Shown: in pieces, positions 23,616 through 32,560 of the stretch
Layout: each line of letters begins with the position of its first letter
Position numbering within the stretch: the stretch's first letter is position 1
The notes under the pieces: generated by a model
Seen by the model: only the letters and a program-made list of their open reading frames with translations
The model's database searches: none
Told to the model about the DNA's origin: nothing
Program-made: the position numbers and the translations under genes
Assembly (NCBI GenBank): GCA_950295325.1
Contig: OX485804.1
Span: 25,918,001-25,982,000, forward strand
From: Polytrichum commune
Taxonomy: Eukaryota; Streptophyta; Polytrichopsida; Polytrichales; Polytrichaceae
DNA: 64,000 bases
Direction of reading: 5' to 3'

Positions 23616-26038
23616 ATGTTTCACGATCTGTGTCACTGCGGGCACAATCAGGTGAGCGGAGCGTCCGATTCGAACCGGGAGGAGGAGAGGATGAGCGACA
23701 TGGCGGGAGAGTTGACGCAGTCGCAGGAGGATACGTTGGCGAAGTTTCGGGAGCTTCTATCGGAGCAAGGGCTGTTGCGGAAGAAGGACGACGACTACTC
23801 CTTGCTGCGCTTCTTGCGTGCTCGGGGCTTCGATATTGCCAAAGCAAAGGCGATGTTCGAGGCGATGCTGGAGTGGAGGCAAGAAATTGGCGCGGACACC
23901 ATCAGAGAGGTATTGGCTTATGCTCGTTCCCCCGCTTCATTCTCTCTTTCTCGTCTTTCTTTCCTTCTTGCAATGGAGACATACAATAACGTGTCACTTA
24001 GCGACGGATCTTGGTTGTTGCGTGCATGTACCGATGTAGCCTGCTTCGTGCATTGCATTGACGTGGAGTTGGATTGGACTTCATCCTGTGATGGTGGCAG
24101 ACGTTCGAGTTTCCAGAGAAGAAGGCAATTCGAGATCTCTATCCACACTTTCATCATAAGACGGACAAGCTTGGGAGACCTATTTACATTGAACGGCTAG
24201 GCCAGTTGAATGTAGACGAGCTTCTCAAGATCACCACCATGGACAGGATGCTGATGTATCACGTGAAGGAGTGGGAAGTTCTTATAGACTGGAAGTTTCC
24301 TGCATGTTCTAAGAAGTCCGGCACATACATCTCGCAGTCCCTCACAATTCTGGATCTGAAAGGAGTGGTATGCTCTTCTTATTCTCCTCCTCCTTCCTCT
24401 TCCAGTTTTCTATTTGTATGTTTACGTTAGAATCGTGGTGAAGTTTCCCTTTTACCTCTAGTCTGTTGTGTGCTGCCAATGAGTATTTGTGGTTTGGAAA
24501 AAAGGATAAGTATGTGTCTACGGAAGTGTGTTCTCTTCATTTCTCTCTGTGCATGCAATGGAAATTGAAATTGAATTGCGCTGGTAGAAGAAAGGGTAGT
24601 AGCGTTGAAGTTCTTCCTAGAAAAACATTTGCTATTATCATTGACATTCGGAAGAGGCGGAATGGATGCAGCCTAGCTAACACATACGATATCATTGCAT
24701 AACCTGTAACCAGGAAATATGTCGCACGCATAAGCAAAGCGGACCTATTTCATTCTAAGCATCCTCAACCTTTTCTCGTCTGTCACCTGCACGGCTAGCA
24801 AGACTAAGGTGCTAAGTGTAACTGGAAAAGCTCAATTATTGACAGTTTAATTATGAAGAGGAACTCCTGCCTGCCGTTCAAGAGTAGGTCGACTGCGTTT
24901 GTGGAACAGTGCAGCTTGTAAAGCTTTACCAACCACCTCGTTAACTTTTATGATGCGATCTTGAGTTGATAATTATGGCCAGAAATCATATGACAGAATA
25001 GAGGATAATCCCTGGTATGAGTATATCCGTGTTCTATCCCAAATAACTATTCAATTATAATCTACTGAAGATGCCCTGTAAATAATTATAGTTGACATTA
25101 TCTTTCTTGACAGATGTGATTGGTCCAGCCGCCCTGTTTGTAAATAATTATAGTTGACACTATCCTTCTTGTCAGATGTGATTGGTCCAACCTAATCTTG
25201 TCAATGTTGGTGCTGAAATTTGGTTTTCTGGCCCTTCTCTATTTGAGGTGAATGTTGGAACCTCGTGGCTTCCTCGTTCTCTTTGCTTCGCCTGCAACAG
25301 AGTTCGTCTCACCTCGTCCAAACAAAATATTGAAGGAATGTCGGACTGAGACATATTGGGAGACAATCAAGGTTAACCCTGGCTGGTTAAATCAAGGTTG
25401 GTCAAATCTGCAGGAATACTTTGCAAGGGGTTCCAGGGATTTGCCTTTATAATGCAGACATCACTAATTTACTGTCTATAGACACGAAATTATACGTTCT
25501 GCCTAACCCACCCAACCTTGTGTTTCCATCATATTCTGGTTCGTTCATATCGATGATTAGTCTTGAATCTCTTCTGAACCTAAGTCTGACTTGGTGAGGT
25601 TGTGGGTCCGTTTTGAGGAATTCCTTTTTAGGGTATGATCTATCCCTCTTTGATCTGAGCTTATCTTTGAAACACATCCTTGATCTGCAGAGCATGAGAC
25701 ACATGAGCAAGCAGGTTCGACACTTCATACAGAAAATCACCAAGGTAGACCAAGACTTTTACCCCGAATACTTGGGAAAGATGTTTATTGTCAACGCTCC
25801 GACTGCTTTCAAGGCAAGTTGGTCCATGATCAAGCCGTGGTTGGACAAGAGGACCCAGAAGAAAATTGAGGTCCATGGTGGGCATTTCTCTTCTAAACTG
25901 CTTGAGTTGGTGGACAGCGAGAATCTCCCAGAGTTTCTAGGAGGTTCGTGCAATTGTCTGGGCGGGTGCGAGAATTCAGACGCTGGTCCTTGGAATGAAG
26001 CTCTCTACAGCTCGGAGCAGTCTTATGACGAAGCTTAA
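23616..26038 (+). CDS. Sec14-like phosphatidylinositol/phosphatidylcholine transfer protein, gene 1
   Basis: Predicted cytosolic, membrane-peripheral lipid exchange protein of the CRAL-TRIO/Sec14 family. Coding exons are 23,616-23,909, 24,101-24,367 and 25,691-26,038, joined in phase 0 with GT..AG introns of 191 and 1323 bp, giving 302 aa. The CRAL-TRIO-N helices are at about 35-95 (LLRFLRARGFDIAKAKAMF) and the CRAL-TRIO lipid-binding fold at about 110-272 (YPHFHHKTDKLGRPIYIERL, then FPACSKKSG, LTILDLKGV, FYPEYLGKMFIVNAP, NLPEFLGG). S178/T180 and T242/K245 correspond to the yeast Sec14 residues that contact phosphatidylcholine and phosphatidylinositol; E213 is kept but the next residue is Tyr rather than Arg. 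There is no C-terminal nodulin or GOLD domain, so it is the short Sec14 type. Start chosen because the N-terminus H3-C6-C8-H10 and NQVSGAS are shared with gene 2. The C-terminus after GPWNEA (LYSSEQSYDEA) differs from gene 2. No damage seen. Exon joins are by eye, without transcript data. Confidence 0.93.
25074..25192. repeat. Tandem duplication inside intron 2 of Sec14-like gene 1
   Basis: Two adjacent units of about 58-61 bp (25,074-25,131 and 25,132-25,192), each with TAAATAATTATAGTTGACA, CAGATGTGATTGGTCCA and an initial CCCTGT. They differ at only a few positions, so the duplication is fairly recent. Intronic, no effect on the protein. Confidence 0.88.
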
Positions 26039-26094
26039 GGCTCCTTGCTCGTAGAAGTTCGGCCTCTCTAACCCCAATTTAATTGATTCGCTTA

Positions 26095-26145
26095 TCAGGT
26101 GGTAAGATTTCTCTTATGGAATCCAAATAACCTTGTTGACAAATC
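26095..26145 (+). promoter_or_regulatory. Conserved 3'-UTR block downstream of Sec14-like gene 1
   Basis: GTGGTAAGATTTCTCT..GGAA followed by ATCCAAATAAC..GTTG is shared with 35,162-35,205 after the stop of gene 2, although the surrounding 3' sequence and the last coding codons diverge. It starts about 60 bp after both stop codons. It may be a 3'-UTR element or simply slow-evolving flank. Confidence 0.5.
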
Positions 26146-27592
26146 AGCCCATGCAATTACAATTGTGGCGTCAACAAATTGGAGCCAATGCTGGATCCCA
26201 TGGTTTGGGGCCTCGATTGGAATGATGCCAATGATTGACTCTAGATACCAAAATCTCGGATAATGTGGGAAAGTCTAGTTACCCCGTCTATGGATGACCA
26301 CATGAAGGTCTCTTTCCCTTTGTAAAGCACAGAAGTTGAGCAGAAGACAGTTTCTCACATAACCCGGGTTCAATTCTTTTGCAGTTATTTTGTTTTTAGT
26401 AGAGGGACTCGTGCAGCATGCAAGCTATGCATGGTTGTGAAGAAACTGCATAGATATTTAACCGAAGCATTTTTTCTGCTTTGTAAATATCAGGCCTGAT
26501 GTGAATAAGTGTTGTCCTTCACAACGGCGTACTGTTTTTGATCATTTCTTTTAAACCTGGACAATGTGTTCTAGAACACAGAAAGTTTAAAAGCCCCATT
26601 GTCCTAGGCATGCCACGTTCAGAGGCAACCAAATTTTTGGGTACACTGTCCTCAAGTTGTGCACTGCTGTAGTCACTCCATTTCTTGGGCAAAATCGATT
26701 TATGTTCAATATTCAACTGTTGTTTTCTCAATACAAGTTAACTCTGCTCTGTGATGCCCATAATTGATTTAAGGCACCACCTCCTCTGTATGGGTCGATC
26801 TCATTGCCGTTAATGTCTGATATAGATTCAATCCTTGCACATGGGGGTCATCTTTTGGGTTAAGGTTAATTATAGTATCTTGTTGAATTACCAGTAACCA
26901 CTATTTGTGATATGATTCTTTTTCAGTCCGCTCTCGAGAGTCTAAAGTGGACTCTCGAGTCTCAACTCAAGTGACCATGATGATAGCTCACCTACATTCC
27001 AGGATCTCCTCAAGGCCCAGATTTCTGTCATGGTTTTTACTTTACTGCAACTTGATGGTGGAATGATAAAATCCCTAAAAGTAAGACTAGGTAGGGTCTC
27101 CCAGGGTCCAGCGCCTAACTTATTGCACCAGGGAAATGATTACACTCCGGCATCCACCAGGCATGAACCTTACGGTTCAATCATGACGAGCGAGGAGCAA
27201 AACTGATGACCTTTCAGTTGGGGTGGCGACGTGTCCTCTTGATGCTGTTTATGAAGCACTATTTTGACTGCTTTCGAAATAATATGTTCGGTACTTACAA
27301 ATGACTCCACCGGACCGTTGCGGAATAGCCACTGTTGTGATTGTGCTCGTACGAGGTACATACTACATGTATTCAATTATTCTGTTTTGTTTAATCCTAT
27401 TTCTTGGTTTTGCTGGTCACCCGATTTAGCTAACAGCACCTATTCATGAAATATAGGCACATTCTGCAGTAAGAGTGCCACACCCAATCCTAGAATCAGG
27501 GAAGGTATGCAAAATCATTTCAAATGTCATGCACCCCAAAACATGGAACCAGTTTCAAAACCACCAATTTCCAGATATAAACATGTGAGTGA
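26146..27592. other. 3' flank of Sec14-like gene 1 and spacer
   Basis: Probably the rest of the 3' UTR followed by intergenic DNA. No gene, no terminal repeat, and no clear single polyadenylation signal could be chosen. Confidence 0.45.
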
Positions 27593-27600
27593 GGAGCAAT

Positions 27601-28745
27601 CAGTGTTCAAGATTGAAGCCCTCATATGAGTTTCATTTTGAAGGGCTCTAAAATTTGAGCCCTTCGGTTGAAGGGCTAGTTCAAATTCAAGACGTCAATT
27701 CAGTAATATAGAAATAAAATATAAAAAACTCATATTAAACTTATGCATGATTTATATGGTGCATGCTTCCAATACAATGTGAAGAATTAAGAATCAACCA
27801 TCTAACTCCACCTCTTCTAGTGATAATGCCCTACGCTTGTTGGTTCTTGTGCCAATTTTCCAAGATTCAAAAATACTATCCCAATCCATGAATTCAACTC
27901 CTAACCCATTTAGACTAACCCTCATTAAAGCATCTAGTGTGTCAAGGTTGAGTCTAGTTCTCCTTTCACTCTTAACCCAATTTTGCTTTGAAAAACCACG
28001 CTCACAAACAGCAGTGCTAGTTGGGATCACAAGTATGGCTTGCCATAGCGACATCATAGTTGGCCAATTAATCATGAACTCCCGGTCATTGCCACAAAAA
28101 ACCCAAGCTTCTTGCATACTTCGGCATTCACAAACGGAACATAACATCTCCACGAGCTATAATTGTAAACAACAACATTTCAAAGCCTGAATCAGTACCT
28201 TATCAATAGCTGGATGGAGCTTGGACTGTGTTTCCTTCCCCTAATGCACTCGCAGCTGCAATTGCACTAATTGATGATCCTTTCATAACCCCACCATCAT
28301 GCTCCACCACTACCAGTGTGTTGGCCTTCACCCCACAAAAAACATTCATTCGTGATTAGCATGTGAATTACATCACAAACCTTTAAATTTGTAGACCCAA
28401 ATCAGCACTGATTTCACATTGATTGAATCACATCACACTACAACACTGACTCAATGCTTACCAAAGAAAGGGTTGGATTCCAATCTTTTGCAAGACCTAA
28501 AAAGTTGAATTCCAAGTCAGATCGATGTTGAATGAATCATTTGCTAGGTGTTGAGGTTGTCACTGTAGCGACCTCCTCGTCACTGTAGCGCTACAGTGTT
28601 GACGGGTGTAAAATTTTTGAGGACGTCAAGTGAAGTTTTCATTTTGAGTTTGGGGTTGCATTTTGAAGGGCTGTTTTGAGAGAGGTATATTTTGAAGGGC
28701 CAAATCGCGTTTGAAGGGCATTGAAGACTTCAATCTTGAACACTG
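27601..28745. mobile_element. hAT-superfamily transposon, deletion derivative with intact ends (family A, copy 1)
   Basis: 1145-bp element with 18-bp inverted termini CAGTGTTCAAGATTGAAG (left) and its exact complement on the right, flanked by a perfect 8-bp target duplication GGAGCAAT (27,593-27,600 and 28,746-28,753). The CAGTG-type ends and 8-bp duplication are classic for hAT elements. Subterminal regions carry repeated TTGAAGGGC/GAAGGGC words at both ends and two CACTGTAGCG motifs near 28,562-28,595, typical of transposase binding arrays. The minus strand keeps only the C-terminal end of a transposase (27,794-28,153), so the element is non-autonomous. Two shorter relatives lie at 47,445-47,815 and 52,341-53,371. 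It sits between the two Sec14 genes. Confidence 0.95.
27794..28153 (-). pseudogene. hAT transposase C-terminal fragment (hATC dimerisation domain)
   Basis: 119-codon open frame. The central part (NWPTMMSLWQAILVIPTSTA, then VCERGFSKQNWVKSERRTRL and LDTLDALMRVSLNG) is the conserved C-terminal hAT dimerisation region, in which the P-x-S/T-x-x-x-E-R-x-F-S core is well preserved. The DDE/RNase H-like catalytic part and the N-terminal BED zinc finger are missing, so it cannot transpose alone. The frame is uninterrupted, unlike most old relics, which suggests a young deletion derivative. Its 3' end and downstream DNA are what the shorter MITE copies retain. Confidence 0.9.
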
Positions 28746-28753
28746 GGAGCAAT

Positions 28754-29293
28754 GGATGTATCTTTACTCAAATAGATATATACCTACTTTCTCAACTCTT
28801 CATATGTTGCAAGATTAGGCATGGTGTCCCGCCTTGTAAAGTTTATTATTAGAAGAAATATAGTGATTGAGTTACTTTCATTGAAATTTTAGGGCAACTC
28901 TCACATTCCCTGCTCTTGGTGCATTAGGCCGGTGCGGGTGGGCTATGTGTTCATGAACACCTATCATTGGGGAGGGTGAAAACGCTCATTCTTATGTAGA
29001 GCCATGTATTTATTATTTTAAGTTAAATTCACATGTAAATGTTGGGAGACAAAATCCGGGCGGGTGGTGGTAACATGTTCATTTAGGGCAAGTTTCTATC
29101 TAAGGTTGTTTGCCCACTAGATTGTAGATAATAGTGGGTTGGAGGTGTTCTCATGTATATAATCTACATGCCACCAACCAATCACATTCTAGTGGCCTAC
29201 TAGAATGTGGAGGGTCGTGGACATGGGCCACTTCTTTTCTAACCTACAAGTGTTGGTCACCAAAGGATTGAAGACCGGTTTTAGGAGGAGGAG
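28754..29293. other. Intergenic DNA
   Basis: No gene. Contains partly palindromic CCACTAGATTG/CATTCTAGTGG words near 29,115-29,210 that look like foldback debris without clear ends. Confidence 0.4.
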
Positions 29294-29675
29294 GTTTTAA
29301 CCAAGGTTGAACTGGTATATATGTGAATGCATGGTATAAATAATCAACATCAATAATGGTATCAAAGAACCTACCCGTGGATACCAATAATGTCATACCA
29401 ATCATATATTGATATTTGGTGGGCATGGCAAAGGTGAGATAATCTTTGTATAGCCAAGTTATTATTTGGGTCAATACCAATATTAACCATATTGATGCTA
29501 TGGTGATTTTACCTAGGTATGAAATTTCTTGAATGGTATATAGATCCGAATGGTATCAAAAACAAAAGATATTGTCAAATACCCATACTTGTGCCCGGCA
29601 GATAGTATGAAATCGTCATTATAGAGACCCAAATGGTTAAAAAAATGATGATACCAATTCAACACTGGTTTTAAC
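29294..29675. mobile_element. Foldback element family D, copy 1
   Basis: Imperfect 25-bp inverted ends: left begins GTTTTAACCAAGGTTGAACT, and the right end on the minus strand begins GTTAAAACCAGTGTTGAATT, each followed by GGTAT (20 of 25 matches). The body is crowded with GGTAT/ATACC words. GGAGGAGGAG occurs outside both ends and may be a target duplication, but its exact length is ambiguous. The same sequence recurs in inverted orientation at about 44,370-44,890. Confidence 0.7.
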
Positions 29676-30942
29676 CTGGAGGAGGAGGTTAGTAGGTGGG
29701 CCCAGATTTGAGAAGTTGAGAGTAGCTAGTTGGCACATACAAACCCTACCCCACTAGATTTTATATACATTTGGGCAAGTTTGTCTTCATTCCCACTAGA
29801 ATCTCGTGGGCGAGCAATCTATGTGAAAATACACCTTTGCTAGGCTTGTTTGGATTAGAATGGTACTCTAATGTATATTGTAGGGTGATGTTTGGTTCAA
29901 CACTTTGAGTTCTAAAAGCCAATTTCCGCGTTGGATTGAACATGGTCTTGGCCAATGTGGATACAACAAACATAACATTATTCAATTGAGTTTGTACGTT
30001 GGTTGGGGCCAGGAATAAGGCAAATTCTATTTGGAATAATACCGTGTTTAATCTCACATTCGAGCACTGCATTAGCAGATTTAGGCTTAAAAACTCGGGT
30101 GAAATAGTGTACTAATATCATTAGAATGGAATGGTTGGTGGCAACTTATACTATTACAATTGGCAATCTTCTTTTGAAAAATGATTATCTTGTGTTGAAC
30201 TAAAGGCATTTGTTGGTGTGATTATGGTGTGTGACCAATATCCATAGAAATCAATCCTCATAATACACTAATATATTGTTTTAGTGGTATATGGTACTTT
30301 ATGTCACTATGGTAACTCTTCTAATGACATCTCTTAAGAATAAGATTACAAGTAATGTCATTTCAACTTATGTTCGGTTCCTCCACATTTATTTTGATAT
30401 ATTATGCACCCTAACAATTATGTAACATTGAAATATTGTCATGGATGGTTGAAAGTTGGATGAAAAATCACTTAGTAAGTGACAAGAATTACAACATTGT
30501 AAATCTACAATGCCCAAATGTTTTTACAAGGAATGATAAGTGATGTTAGGCTTACATTTAGTGTTGTAGACACTTTACGGCAGTTTACAATTAGTATTGA
30601 GCAAGACAGATAAAATTGGTGACAATAAATACAATATTTAAGTTACATATACGGAAATTGGTGAAAATAAGTTGATTCAACATAAAGAGTGGCTTGAAAT
30701 TTGTGCAATATTTTTCAGAGATGGAGCAAACTCAGGAAATGATGAGGAGTAAGTTGTTTTGTATTTTAATTCCATGCAAATGATTACTTGCATTTTTCCA
30801 AAGACAGAAGTAAGTCAAACTCCCTACTTGTACAATAAAGTCTCCCTAATTTGAGCATGGAAATACCCTACTCCGTTGACAAATGCACACAATTGTATGG
30901 TTAACTCAATAGCACCCAAAAGCGATTGCAAGTCAGTGTCTT
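29676..30942. other. Intergenic DNA with small repeat debris
   Basis: No gene. The stretch 30,085-30,140 (AAAACTCGGGTGAAATAGTG, ATCATTAGAATGGAATGGTT) recurs inverted near 47,960-48,030. Confidence 0.45.
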
Positions 30943-31162
30943 GGGAGGTTTTTTTGGGCACAATAAGTTGAGATCCTAGTGATTCCAAGTTCAACCGGTC
31001 ACATGTTGGCATTTTTTCGGTTTAAAAAAAACAATATGAGGTACATTCCTTGAAATTCCTCTAAGAACGACCAACAATTCTTCTAGAGTACTAAACTTCA
31101 ACCAATTATTTCTCAAACTCAACTAGTTCATATGTAACTAGCCGTTAGTTGTCCCCAGTTTC
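30943..31162 (+). repeat. Dispersed ~210-bp repeat family U, copy 1
   Basis: Landmarks in order: TTTTTTTGGGCACAATAAG, GAGATCCTAGTGATTCCAAG, TTCAACCGGTCACATGTTGG, CTAAACTTCAACCAATTATT, CTCAAACTCAACTAGTTCAT and GTTAGTTGTCCCCAG. The same order occurs at 52,297-53,555 (interrupted), 53,556-53,762, and inverted at 41,005-41,400 and 48,795-49,005. Non-coding; class unknown. Confidence 0.7.
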
Positions 31163-31489
31163 AGTCGCAAGTGGTGTGAAACAACTCCTGTCCAACCAGT
31201 CTCTGCATCCCACCTATCAATGCATCCTTTCCAGGCCACCATTTTTTTTACGATTAGTGTACCAAGTTAGCCCAGCCCGTAGTCTAGACCCAAATGTGAG
31301 TTTGTGAACTGGGACACTACACTAAAGATGTAACACATGGGATTTTACTTAGAAAAAAAACTGGTGAAATGGAATAGTTGACGACGCTTTGAAGCACTGA
31401 AGGCATTCAGTCGATTTGGCAGGCTTCACACACGCATTCTCCCAACAAGCAAAAAGGACACAAATTGATGATTACTTTATTTACTGCCC

Positions 31490-31760
31490 CCCCCCATGGG
31501 CCCGCCCGCGCCTAATTGGACCCTTACGTCAGCATCGGGACCTCACACGTGGCGCACCACCATTCGCCCTCCCATCACGCCTCCGATCTCGAGGTCCCAG
31601 CCAATGGGGGCTCGTCTCTCCCAAGGCCTACCTAGAACCTTCCCCCAAGCTTCCCGCTGGCGCATTATTGGTAGTATGTACATACATACGCTTGTTAGGA
31701 CACCGGCATATTCTCAAGAGCACATAAAAACACGAGACAAGAGGACGCGAGCAAGCGAGA
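31490..31760 (+). promoter_or_regulatory. Probable promoter of Sec14-like gene 2
   Basis: A GC-rich island in AT-rich DNA. It holds TTACGTCAGC (31,524-31,533; TGACG/bZIP-type), ACACGTGGC (31,545-31,553; G-box/ABRE core), a CCAAT box (31,601-31,605) and a TATA-like CATAAAA at about 31,722. The next 150 bp are purine-rich with GA repeats (31,857-31,895), common in plant leaders. The G-box/ABRE suggests bZIP control, possibly stress or abscisic acid linked. The transcription start is inferred only. Confidence 0.55.
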
Positions 31761-31998
31761 GCTCCGCAAAGACGAGCTCTCTCCCAAGGGATTCATCACG
31801 AAGGCGAGGAAGAAGAAGACGACGTTAAGCTTAAGAAAGGAAAAACAAAGCGAGAGACGGGGAGAGAGAGACAGAGAGAGAGAGGGAGAGAGAGTGGTGT
31901 AAACTCTGCGGTACCTCGTGTTGATGTTGCTGCTGCAAGGAAATAGGTAGCTCTGTTCGCCACATTGGTACTCTTGAAGTTCCTAGCCTTCTTACATT

Positions 31999-32218
31999 GG
32001 AGCATTAGTACGAGTGAAACAGTTTCTGGTGTTAATTGTAGCTTGCTGTGGAGTGATTGAACGGTACCTGTTATTTGGAGTTGGTGACATTGCAGGGGAG
32101 CATTAGGGCGAGGGTGAATAGTTTGTGGTTTCGTGTTTCGTAGTTTGCTGTGGAGTGATCGAACGGCACCTACTATTGGAGGGAGTGACGTTTTAGGGGA
32201 GCATTAGGGCGAGGGAAC
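31999..32218 (+). repeat. Degenerate tandem repeat in the leader of Sec14-like gene 2
   Basis: About 2.2 units: 31,999-32,096 (98 bp), 32,097-32,197 (101 bp) and a partial 32,198-32,218. Each starts GGAGCATTAG; units 1 and 2 share TTGCTGTGGAGTGAT, GAACGG and GTGAC in the same order. Not seen upstream of gene 1. Confidence 0.85.
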
Positions 32219-32560
32219 TTTTCCTTCTTCTCATTTTTTTTTTTTTTGTAAATTTTTTTTGTTTTAATTTTCTGGTTTTGAGTGATTAGTGAGCGCTGTT
32301 TGTTGCTGCTACTTTGGCAATGTGCTGTGGCCGTTGTTGGAAAGGAATGCGCGTGGTTGGAAGCGCAGCAGGCGCTTGTATGAGCGTGGAGGATTATTTT
32401 CTTGTTATTGAGTGGCCGTGACGTTGAGATCTGAATAAGCTTGACGGCTTTGGCAGTGGCATTGATTTTTTAGTGCATGCGAAGGGCGGGGGGTTTGGAG
32501 GCCTAGGTTTTAGGTCTGGGAGCATTTGTTCGTTGGGAGCGGGGGTGGTCAAGCGTCAGT

